Under the pieces are notes generated by a model. The model ran no database searches. It was not told the origin of the DNA and saw only the letters and a list, made by a program, of their open reading frames with translations. A DNA stretch of 7,868 bases from Bacteroidales bacterium (GTDB taxonomy: Bacteria; Bacteroidota; Bacteroidia; Bacteroidales; UBA4181), in assembly GCA_031260845.1 (NCBI GenBank), contig JAISKR010000124.1, positions 1-7,868 on the forward strand, in the 5' to 3' direction. Position 1 is the stretch's first letter, and every line of letters starts with the position of its first letter. The position numbers were made by a program, and so were the translations under genes. Shown piece by piece: positions 1 to 5,864 of this stretch.

Positions 1-1282
1 AATTATGAAACGAAACAAACCGGCTGGCATACTCGTCGGAAACGGCGATGTTGCCCGATACCTGGTAAGCGAGGTGTACGTCATGTCCCTGTTCCACCAA
101 GCGGATCATGGTGCCGCCCATGGAAATGACATCGTCGTCGGGATGGGGGCTGAAAATGATCACGCGCTTTTTGCCCGGCGATTTCCGCTCGGGACGGTTT
201 GTGTCGTCGGCATTGGGTTTGCCGCCGGGCCATCCCGAAATGGTGTGCTGCAAGTCGTTGAATACATTGATATTGATGGAACTTGCAGGACCGTGTTCTG
301 CATTCAAATCGCTCATACCATTATCGTTATAGTCGCGGTCGGTCAATTTCAATATGGGTTTGTTCGTTTTCTGGCACAGCCACAGTACGGCTTTCCTTAT
401 CAGCCGGTCGCTCCACTCGCAGGTGCCTACCAACCATGGCGTTTTTACTCTGGTAAGTTCCGATGCGGCTGCCAAATCGAGCACTACTTTTGCGTTGGCG
501 TGTTTTTGCAGAGATGAGGTCGGAATGCTGTCCGTCATTGGTCCTTCTATCGCATCGCGGATAATTCGCGCCTTTCCTTCGCCCCAAGCCAGCAAAACGA
601 TTTTTTTGGCAGACAAAATGGCGCCCAATCCCATCGTTATCGCACGACGGGGAACAAACTGCTCGCCAAAGAAATCAGACGCAGCATTCACGCGGGTAAT
701 GGTGTCCAAAGAAATCAGACGTGTAGGGGAATTAACCGTTGAGCCGGGTTCGTTGAATCCGATATGACCGGTAAACCCGATGCCCAGAATTTGAAAGTCG
801 ATGCCGCCCAAACCGGCTATTTGGCGGTCGTAACCGGCACAAAAATCCGCTATCTGTTCAGGCGCCAGCGAGCCATCGGGGAAATGGATATTTTCTTTCG
901 GAATATCCAATTTATCCAAAAGAATATCTTTCATGAGCCGGTAATGGCTTTGTACGGCGTCCAATTGAATAGGATAAAATTCATCCACCGTGAAGGTGTG
1001 CACATTCTTGAAACTAATGCCCTCTTCCCTGTGCAGGCGCACCAATTCCCGATACAAAGGCAAGGTAGTGGAACCGGTTGCCAAGCTGAACACAAAAGGC
1101 TCGCCGCGCAAGGCTTTTTTCCCGATTAGTCCTACGATATCCCGCGCCACTTCCACCACTGCATCGTCAGCATTGGCATACACGTCGGTAGGGATTTTCT
1201 CATAGCGGCATATCGCCTCATTCGAGTTGACGCCCTCCTTCAATACTGATTCTATTTTCTGTTTGTACTGATATATTTTCAT
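1..1282 (-). CDS. Glucosamine-6-phosphate deaminase-like protein fused to a PIG-L/LmbE deacetylase domain (partial, C-terminus off left edge)
   Basis: The frame is open from the ATG at 1282 to base 1 with no stop: 427 codons, C-terminus missing. Residues about 1-260 resemble NagB, which converts glucosamine-6-phosphate to fructose-6-phosphate and ammonia. They include a sugar-phosphate loop (LATGSTTLPLY), the VDEF motif with Asp100 (matching catalytic Asp72 of E. coli NagB), and GIGFTGHIGFNEPGS with His173 and Glu178 (matching His143 and Glu148). The position of E. coli Asp141 is Thr171 here. A linker (about 260-370) contains WLVGTCEWSD and GWPGGKPNADD. From about 373 a PIG-L/LmbE domain begins, with the metal-binding SPHPDDDV motif (His380, Asp382-384), typical of N-acetylglucosaminyl deacetylases. 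I recognise this two-domain protein, usually about 640-660 residues, as a Bacteroidetes family often annotated as NagB; about 220 residues would be missing. It is probably cytoplasmic, since no signal peptide is seen. The family is clear; the substrate and whether the deaminase half is active are uncertain. Confidence 0.92.
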   Translation of the reverse strand, partial: MKIYQYKQKIESVLKEGVNSNEAICRYEKIPTDVYANADDAVVEVARDIVGLIGKKALRGEPFVFSLATGSTTLPLYRELVRLHREEGISFKNVHTFTVDEFYPIQLDAVQSHYRLMKDILLDKLDIPKENIHFPDGSLAPEQIADFCAGYDRQIAGLGGIDFQILGIGFTGHIGFNEPGSTVNSPTRLISLDTITRVNAASDFFGEQFVPRRAITMGLGAILSAKKIVLLAWGEGKARIIRDAIEGPMTDSIPTSSLQKHANAKVVLDLAAASELTRVKTPWLVGTCEWSDRLIRKAVLWLCQKTNKPILKLTDRDYNDNGMSDLNAEHGPASSININVFNDLQHTISGWPGGKPNADDTNRPERKSPGKKRVIIFSPHPDDDVISMGGTMIRLVEQGHDVHLAYQVSGNIAVSDEYASRFVSFHN

Positions 1283-1309
1283 AAAACTCAACTACCATAA
1301 AAATTACTG

Positions 1310-1343
1310 CAAATATAAAGTTTTTTTGGCAATATCTACCAAA
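1310..1343 (-). promoter_or_regulatory. Bacteroidetes-type promoter of the NagB-PIG-L gene
   Basis: On the minus strand TTTG (1343-1340) is followed after 22 bases by TATATTTG (1317-1310), a full match to the -7 element TAnnTTTG. Transcription would start near 1303, leaving a leader of about 20 bases before the ATG at 1282. The spacer is slightly longer than the usual 19-21. The -33 element lies almost against the stop codon of the small remnant frame upstream. Confidence 0.55.
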
Positions 1344-1344
1344 T

Positions 1345-1461
1345 TTATTTTTTGTTATCCAACTGCCTGATAACCTCCAAAGGGGAAAGGACTGTTACTT
1401 TTCCATTAAAATACGTATATCCTGCATTATCCGTATCCTCATCAGAAAATATACCATCCAC
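1345..1461 (-). pseudogene. 38-codon open frame, probable C-terminal remnant of an unidentified gene
   Basis: A minus-strand frame runs from a GTG at 1461 to a TAA at 1345-1347. It encodes an acidic start (VDGIFSDEDTDNAG) and an ordered-looking end (YTYFNGKVTVLSPLEVIRQL). The composition looks like real protein rather than random intergenic sequence. An in-frame stop lies directly upstream of the GTG, and no ATG begins this frame. The most economical reading is the tail of a decayed gene left between the ATPase gene and the NagB-PIG-L promoter. I do not recognise the family. It could instead be a small intact gene using GTG, or chance. Confidence 0.35.
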
Positions 1462-1516
1462 TTATTGACGATATTTTTATTGTCTTATTTTTTATGATTG
1501 CGGACAGTCATAAATA

Positions 1517-3076
1517 TTAACATCCCAAAACTCTGATACAGCCTTCCTGTCGCCACGAGATACGCTCAGTCCAAGGCTTTTGGATAGATTTTTCGCGGCG
1601 GTCGAATATTACTAAATACGATTGGGCGTCGGGGTTTACTTTGTCGCGATACATTATTATCTGTTCAAGTCCTTCTTCTTCAACAATATCGGGCGTTTCG
1701 TAATAATGAACTATTTTTATTTCGATGATAAAGCACTGCCCGTTATATTCGATATACAAGTCCATTCTGCCTCTGCCTGCTGCATATTCGCGGTCAATAT
1801 GCCCGCCTCCGTTAAGGATTCTTTGCAGAAAAGCCATCAGCAAAAGATGCGGGAAGGCTTCGGTATAATCCGATTTTTGTTCCCAAACATCGGCATTGCG
1901 CCGCCAGAATTTCTGAAACTCGCTCATCAACTTGTCCATATCCAAGTTTCCATCGGCGTCTTTCCATTGCCATTGCGGTTCTTGAATAGCCATTTGAGTG
2001 CCGAAAGTCATTTGTCGGGCAAGAATTTCCTTATAAATGGGGTTGGCTACCTTTATGGTTCCGTTTTCGATGACTACCAAACCTAAATCCATACATAATC
2101 TGAAACCCTCACTGTCGGCTAATGAGGGGTCAGCCTCACCGCTCATTACTGTTTCCATCAGAGTACGTACCCTTATATCGTCTAAACGATACGCCAGGGC
2201 GTCTAAATGCGTTTCGCGGGCGTCTATCATTTGCTTGCGGGCTTGCCGGATGTGCTCTATTGTCACCGTTTGATAATCATCTTCGTCTAAAACCCGCATT
2301 GTGGCACGTTTAAAGAGCGAATTAACTATCCAGGGTTGCCCGTTGGACTGTTCCCAAACATATTCAATGGCTTCATCGGTTATTTGCTGACCTGTATCAG
2401 CAGTACGCTGCGCGAAAAGGCTTTTAACATTATCAAAGGTGAAATTTGTAATCATAGCCGAGTCTTCTTTTATGTTAAAAGGCGAACCCGGGTTTGGGGC
2501 AACTCCGTCTTTCGAGGCTGTGATATAATCTTTCAGGTCTTTCATTCCCACTAAGACAATAGATATGGGAAATTTTCCTGCGCCTCGCGATGCAAAACCT
2601 CCTCGCAGTTGTCGCAGAAAACTAATCATCACTTCACCGACAAGCACATCCACTTCATCGAAAAGAATAATCAACGGCTTTGGGGCAACTAATTCAGCCC
2701 AATTTGTAAGAACCGCACTTAACACTGAACTCGGATTATCTGCCATACTGACCGGAATCGGTAAGTCATACCATTTTGCTGCTTCAAGTATTGCATCGTA
2801 AATTGCCGGCATAGCCTGTTCCGGCTCTTTTATTCCCTGACAGCGTTCTACTGAAACATAACAGGAAAGATATTTGCCGCCTGCATTTATTTCGCGCATC
2901 CACGATTGCAAAAAAGTGGTTTTGCCTGTTTGACGCGGTGCATGAAGTACCCAATATAACTCATCGCTGATATAACGGTGCAACTGTGCGCCTTTTAGCC
3001 TGTCTTCGGGCGGAAGCATGAAATGCCTTTCGGGATTACAGGGTCCTGTTGTGTTAAAAAATCTACGGCTCATCAT
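1517..3076 (-). CDS. AAA-type ATPase with C-terminal PD-(D/E)XK nuclease domain
   Basis: The product is 519 residues from the ATG at 3076; another ATG follows directly at 3073. The frame extends to a TTG at 3091, but that codon lies inside a TATATTTG promoter-like box, so the ATG is preferred. Order of parts: a short conserved N-terminus (RFFNTTGPCNP); a Walker A motif, APRQTGKTT at 46-54, with Lys52 and Ala in place of the usual first Gly; a Walker B motif, LIILFDEVD at 135-143; a predicted winged-helix-like stretch near 300-350; and a PD-(D/E)XK nuclease fold from about 400. The nuclease residues visible are Asp439 (GRMDLYI), Glu452 and Lys454 (IIEIK), and a QxxxY motif, Gln472-Tyr476 (QIIMY), as in RecB-like nucleases. 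All key residues look intact. This resembles the AAA-like/PDDEXK proteins common in Bacteroidetes (Pfam AAA-ATPase_like or AAA_35 type with PDDEXK_9-like tails), whose role is unknown to me. No signal peptide or membrane segment is seen. It stands alone, with an unusual palindromic region upstream. A defence or mobile-element role is possible but not shown. Confidence 0.88.
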   Translation of the reverse strand: MMSRRFFNTTGPCNPERHFMLPPEDRLKGAQLHRYISDELYWVLHAPRQTGKTTFLQSWMREINAGGKYLSCYVSVERCQGIKEPEQAMPAIYDAILEAAKWYDLPIPVSMADNPSSVLSAVLTNWAELVAPKPLIILFDEVDVLVGEVMISFLRQLRGGFASRGAGKFPISIVLVGMKDLKDYITASKDGVAPNPGSPFNIKEDSAMITNFTFDNVKSLFAQRTADTGQQITDEAIEYVWEQSNGQPWIVNSLFKRATMRVLDEDDYQTVTIEHIRQARKQMIDARETHLDALAYRLDDIRVRTLMETVMSGEADPSLADSEGFRLCMDLGLVVIENGTIKVANPIYKEILARQMTFGTQMAIQEPQWQWKDADGNLDMDKLMSEFQKFWRRNADVWEQKSDYTEAFPHLLLMAFLQRILNGGGHIDREYAAGRGRMDLYIEYNGQCFIIEIKIVHYYETPDIVEEEGLEQIIMYRDKVNPDAQSYLVIFDRREKSIQKPWTERISWRQEGCIRVLGC

Positions 3077-3131
3077 TCTAATTTTCCGCAAATATACATG
3101 AAAAATTTGAATTTACACACAGACGTATAAA

Positions 3132-3162
3132 TTTGAACAAATATAGAGGAAAGATATATTTG
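3132..3162 (+). promoter_or_regulatory. Predicted rightward promoter overlapping the ATPase promoter
   Basis: On the plus strand TTTG (3132-3135), a 19-base spacer and TATATTTG (3155-3162) again match the Bacteroidetes consensus. A transcript from here would start near 3169 and carry the 42-bp palindrome in a leader of about 170 bases before the aminotransferase ATG at 3340. It might instead make only a short untranslated RNA. Confidence 0.5.
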
Positions 3163-3168
3163 TTCAAA
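3138..3168 (-). promoter_or_regulatory. Predicted promoter of the ATPase-nuclease gene (leftward half of a symmetric promoter pair)
   Basis: On the minus strand TTTG (3168-3165), a 19-base spacer and TATATTTG (3145-3138) match the Bacteroidetes TTTG-N19-TAnnTTTG consensus in both elements and spacing. Transcription would begin near 3131, giving a leader of about 55 bases before the ATG at 3076. A second TATATTTG at 3096-3089 lacks a clear -33 element and would give an almost leaderless transcript. Confidence 0.55.
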
Positions 3169-3181
3169 GGATGATTTTGCC

Positions 3182-3223
3182 CATCTACGAAAGTTTCGTA
3201 GATCTACGAAACTTTCGTAGATG
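3182..3223. repeat. Perfect 42-bp palindrome made of two 19-bp self-palindromic units
   Basis: Every base of 3182-3223 pairs with its mirror about the centre 3202/3203 (TAGATCTA core). Internally it is two tandem copies of ATCTACGAAANTTTCGTAG (3183-3201 and 3202-3220), with N = G in the first and C in the second; each unit is itself palindromic about N. The octamer CTACGAAA therefore occurs four times in alternating orientation (starting at 3185, 3194, 3204 and 3213). No T-run follows on either strand, so it does not look like a simple intrinsic terminator. It could be an operator for paired dimers, a REP/MITE-like repeat or an RNA hairpin. The motif does not recur elsewhere in the window. 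Confidence 0.9.
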
Positions 3224-3283
3224 AAAATATCCGCCATATAATACAATGTATCACAATCATATAACCATGTATTTCAATTTATT

Positions 3284-3315
3284 TTTGAAAAAGTGTAAGA
3301 AATGTATTTATTTTG
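3284..3315 (+). promoter_or_regulatory. Possible proximal promoter of the aminotransferase gene
   Basis: TTTG (3284-3287), a 20-base spacer and TTATTTTG (3308-3315) match the Bacteroidetes pattern except for one base in the -7 box (second position T rather than A). Transcription would begin near 3322, about 18 bases before the ATG at 3340. The upstream TTG at 3313 falls inside this box and is therefore unlikely to be the start codon. Confidence 0.4.
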
Positions 3316-3339
3316 CAGGTTTTTAGAACTCATTTAGAA

Positions 3340-4536
3340 ATGCCTCAAATTTCTGTCAAAGGGCGGATTATGCCGCCTTCCCCAATCCGAAAGTTAGCGC
3401 CTTATGCCGAAGCCGCCAAAAGCAAAGGCATCAAAGTATATCATCTGAATATCGGACAGCCCGACCTTCCTACTCCTCTTATCGGGATGGAAGCGGTGCG
3501 TCACAACCAATTGAGTGTGGTGGAATACAGCCACTCCATGGGCATTGAGTCGTTGCGACGCCGGTGGGCGCAATATTATCAGGAAAAAGATATTATGGTT
3601 GACCACACCCAGATTATGATTACCAACGGCGGTTCCGAAGCCATTTCGATGACGATGATGGCTTGTCTGAACCACTACGAGGACGTGCTGGTACCTGAGC
3701 CGTTTTATGCCAATTACTACGGTTTTTCGACCGTTGCAGGTATCGTTTTCAAACCGGTGAAATCGGATATTGAACATGATTTTGCCATGCCGCCGGTGGA
3801 AGAATTGGAAAGCCTTATCACCCCGGGCACCAAAGCCATCATGATTTGCAATCCCAATAACCCGACCGGCTATCTGTATTCGCGCTCCGACCTCGAAAAA
3901 TTAGCGGAAATCGCCCTGCGCCACGACCTGTTTCTGATTTCGGACGAGGTTTATCGCGAATTTTGCTACGACGGCAACAAGCATTATTCCATCATGCAGA
4001 TTGAAGGTTTGGAAAACCATGCGGTGCTGATTGACTCCATGTCCAAACGGTTCAGTGCCTGCGGCATACGGGTAGGCGCCTTAGTGACGCGCAACAAAGA
4101 ATTGATGGCGTCCGTGCTGAAATTTGCCCAGTCGCGGCTTAGCCCTCCTTCTTTCGGACAAATTCTTGCCGAAGCGGCTTTGGATTCCCCGCCCGAATAC
4201 TACGAAGCGATATACAATGAATATATCGAACGGCGAAACACTTTGGTCAACGGATTGAACCGTATTCCGGGCGTTTACAGCCCCATGCCCAAAGGCGCTT
4301 TCTACACAATGGCAAAACTGCCGGTGGACAATACGGAAAAATTTGCCCAATGGATTTTGAGCGATTTCCAATACCAAAACCAAACGGTGATGCTGGCGCC
4401 CGGCTCGGGCTTTTACGCCACTCCCGGATTAGGCAAGGACGAGGTGCGTTTGGCTTACGTCATCAACAAAACCGACATAGAGCACGCACTGGAATGTCTT
4501 GAACGCGCACTGGAAGTTTACCCGGGCAGAAAATAA
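3340..4536 (+). CDS. Class I/II pyridoxal-phosphate-dependent aminotransferase
   Basis: The product is 398 residues and a typical fold-type I aminotransferase, transferring an amino group between an amino acid and a 2-oxo acid. The ATG at 3340 is chosen because MPQISVKGRIMPPSPIRKL matches the usual N-terminus; the frame also extends to a TTG at 3313. Features in order: substrate-side loop NIGQPD (37-42), cofactor-phosphate loop NGGSEA (96-101), NPNNPTG (171-177), SDEVYREF with Asp202 and Tyr205 contacting the PLP ring, the SMSKRFSACGIRVG motif with the PLP Schiff-base Lys236, and Arg370 in DEVRLAY, which binds the substrate carboxylate. All expected residues are present and the length is normal. 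It is cytoplasmic. The subfamily is aspartate/aromatic-like, but the amino-acid substrate cannot be told from the sequence. It is a single-gene unit, convergent with the next gene across 5 bases. Confidence 0.95.
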   Translation: MPQISVKGRIMPPSPIRKLAPYAEAAKSKGIKVYHLNIGQPDLPTPLIGMEAVRHNQLSVVEYSHSMGIESLRRRWAQYYQEKDIMVDHTQIMITNGGSEAISMTMMACLNHYEDVLVPEPFYANYYGFSTVAGIVFKPVKSDIEHDFAMPPVEELESLITPGTKAIMICNPNNPTGYLYSRSDLEKLAEIALRHDLFLISDEVYREFCYDGNKHYSIMQIEGLENHAVLIDSMSKRFSACGIRVGALVTRNKELMASVLKFAQSRLSPPSFGQILAEAALDSPPEYYEAIYNEYIERRNTLVNGLNRIPGVYSPMPKGAFYTMAKLPVDNTEKFAQWILSDFQYQNQTVMLAPGSGFYATPGLGKDEVRLAYVINKTDIEHALECLERALEVYPGRK

Positions 4537-4539
4537 GAT

Positions 4540-4554
4540 GCTCAGGCGCTGAGC
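4540..4554. terminator. Small hairpin at the convergent gene ends
   Basis: GCTCAG (4540-4545), loop GCG and CTGAGC (4549-4554) form a 6-bp stem four bases after the aminotransferase stop codon. It overlaps the last codons and TGA stop of the PHP gene on the other strand. There is no good T-run on the plus strand and only a loosely T-rich tail on the minus strand, so it is at best a weak bidirectional terminator. Confidence 0.3.
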
Positions 4555-5735
4555 GACACTCCGAGCGGCTTGTTCATTCCTGTCAACCAATTGGTAACGG
4601 TAATACTTTTCACGCCGGGGGAACGGAACACCTGACAAGTCGTGTCTTTTGGCAGATTGACCGTTGAACCCCCGATAGATACCGTTATTGGCAGGGAACT
4701 TGTGTTGGTCAGTTCGAGTGTTCCGGGCGTAACGGCTTTCATATTGACCGATGCGTTGAAAAGCGGGGAAAGCCACGACTGACTGCCCCAAATCATGTTG
4801 GCTGCCCATGCAATAGTGCGTTTTGCAAAAAATGCCTCGCGAATACTTTCAAGGGTACGTTCTTTCGCAAGCACCAACGTTACAGGACGCAATGGATTTT
4901 GAATGCCATACGTGTCGAGTTCGCTGGCGTGAATGTCGCTGTTGGCGAAAATGGCTAAGTTCCGCTCATTGCACCAGTTGCCTACCACCGGATAATACTC
5001 GCTACCGTTGACTATCTCAATGCCGTGCATCAAACCTTTCTTGTAAATCTCAGTGTGAGCGTCCGTAAAGACAAGCGGAGCGCCCTTTTCGATGCCACCG
5101 CTATTGGGAGCCTCCCACCCGGGATGATTCCACAACAGAAACGCGCCTTGGTCGGCTGCCACTTGAAGCATTTTCCGCCAATCGTCCACTACCGCAGCAA
5201 TGGGATTGACGTCCTCGGCAAAAAGTGCGTTGAAATGCCCCGGAGGCATGGTCGATTTCGTGATTTCCGCACCGCGTATCAGCAAGAGGTTGTGTTTTTC
5301 CGCTTCGGGCTTGGCTATGTCGTACCACAGGTTGAAATTGTCCGCCTGTCCGTCAGCAAGTTTCCACTGTCCACCTTTGCTGAAATAGGGACGATACTCA
5401 ATATGGTCGGTGATGGAAATAACGTCCAAACCATTGGAAACGGCTTCCCTTACACGGTCGCGCGGCATGACAGAGCCGTCGGAAAATAAGGTGTGAATAT
5501 GAAAATCGCCTTTGAATACCTTGAACCCTTCCACGTCGGGAATGGTGATTTGACGCGGCGGAAGCGAGGGCTTACGCAAAGAAGCCAGTCGAACCGTGTA
5601 GGTACTCGCCGGTTTGGGTGCGGAAGTTGCTTTGGGCGGTTTAACGGGGTTTGTGCCGAAAACGGCAGATACAGGCGCCATGGCGGCTGCACCTAAAAAG
5701 GCTGAATGCTTTAAAAATTCTCGACGAGTTGACAT
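4542..5735 (-). CDS. Tat-exported PHP-domain phosphoesterase, Sb-PDE-like
   Basis: The product is 397 residues. It begins with a twin-arginine signal peptide (STRREFLKHSAF, then a short hydrophobic stretch ending near residue 25), so it is probably exported folded to the periplasm. Residues about 70-310 are a PHP domain with what looks like a complete metal site: His79 and His81 (DFHIHT), Asp86 (SDG), His111 (ITDH), Glu157 (GAEIT), His204 (WNHPG), and Asp267 with His269 (NSDIH). PHP enzymes use such clusters to hydrolyse phosphate esters. The overall pattern, including ITDHIEYRP, PPGHFNALF and GIEIVNGSEYYP, matches what I know as the Sb-PDE family of phosphodiesterases. Residues about 330-397 look like a small beta-rich C-terminal domain. 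The natural substrate is unknown. It is divergent from the exported oxidoreductase gene, whose ATG lies 129 bases away. Confidence 0.9.
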   Translation of the reverse strand: MSTRREFLKHSAFLGAAAMAPVSAVFGTNPVKPPKATSAPKPASTYTVRLASLRKPSLPPRQITIPDVEGFKVFKGDFHIHTLFSDGSVMPRDRVREAVSNGLDVISITDHIEYRPYFSKGGQWKLADGQADNFNLWYDIAKPEAEKHNLLLIRGAEITKSTMPPGHFNALFAEDVNPIAAVVDDWRKMLQVAADQGAFLLWNHPGWEAPNSGGIEKGAPLVFTDAHTEIYKKGLMHGIEIVNGSEYYPVVGNWCNERNLAIFANSDIHASELDTYGIQNPLRPVTLVLAKERTLESIREAFFAKRTIAWAANMIWGSQSWLSPLFNASVNMKAVTPGTLELTNTSSLPITVSIGGSTVNLPKDTTCQVFRSPGVKSITVTNWLTGMNKPLGVSLSA

Positions 5736-5864
5736 AGTATTGTGTTTTAAAGTTAAAAAATTACTGCAAATTTGTGAAAAAAAAATTTAATATCATACTA
5801 TCATTATGATTTTTTTCCTAATTTTGTGACTTTCTTATTTATATCAATAATCTATCAAACAGTT
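5736..5864. promoter_or_regulatory. Divergent promoter region between the PHP and Gfo/Idh/MocA genes
   Basis: Rightward, TAATTTTG (5819-5826) is a full match to the -7 consensus TAnnTTTG. It would give a leader of about 30 bases before the ATG at 5865, but no TTTG sits at the right distance upstream. Leftward, CAAATTTG on the minus strand (5774-5767) is a one-mismatch -7 box followed by CAGTAATTTTT, the same downstream context as the NagB-PIG-L promoter. It also lacks a clear -33 element. Both assignments are tentative. Confidence 0.4.

Larger units (their letters stand above)
3132..3168. repeat. Perfect 14-bp inverted repeat with 9-bp spacer
   Basis: TTTGAACAAATATA (3132-3145) is the exact reverse complement of TATATTTGTTCAAA (3155-3168), separated by GAGGAAAGA. 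Each arm holds the -33 element of one promoter and the -7 element of the opposite one, so the two predicted promoters are mirror images and share the same DNA. The symmetry could also serve as a regulator's operator. Confidence 0.85.
3077..3339. other. Structured divergent intergenic region between the ATPase-nuclease and aminotransferase genes
   Basis: This AT-rich 263-base stretch has no plausible protein-coding frame. It contains, in order: a possible ATPase-proximal -7 box (TATATTTG on the minus strand, 3096-3089); two copies of AAATTTGAA (3103-3111 and 3129-3137); the 14-bp inverted repeat at 3132-3168; the 42-bp palindrome at 3182-3223; and an aminotransferase-proximal promoter candidate at 3284-3315. 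The most notable elements have their own entries. Confidence 0.8.

Noticed and set aside
5..517. A 170-codon plus-strand frame at the left edge.
   Set aside because: The minus strand here encodes the conserved NagB linker and PIG-L HPDDD motif without interruption, so the plus-strand frame is a shadow.
666..721. A 16-base direct repeat (CCAAAGAAATCAGACG at 666-681 and 706-721) inside the NagB-PIG-L gene.
   Set aside because: The copies are 40 bases apart, read in different frames, and both encode segments that fit the NagB family (TRLISLD and ASDFFGE). This looks like coincidence rather than a duplication or attachment site.
1490..1512. Possible terminator after the ATPase-nuclease gene.
   Set aside because: Only a 5-bp TATGA/TCATA stem with a 10-base loop can be drawn, and no T-run follows on the minus strand.
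1622..2086. A 154-codon open frame on the plus strand inside the ATPase-nuclease gene.
   Set aside because: It lies fully opposite a well-supported gene with intact motifs and shows no recognisable domain; it is a shadow frame.
3089..3091. TTG start codon for the ATPase-nuclease, adding five residues.
   Set aside because: The TTG is part of a TATATTTG box and two ATG codons follow at 3076 and 3073, just before the conserved RFFNTTGP segment.
3132..3223. Reading the inverted repeat and palindrome together as a MITE or insertion sequence.
   Set aside because: There are no target-site duplications, no matching terminal repeats enclosing the block, and no transposase in the window; the two elements do not share sequence.
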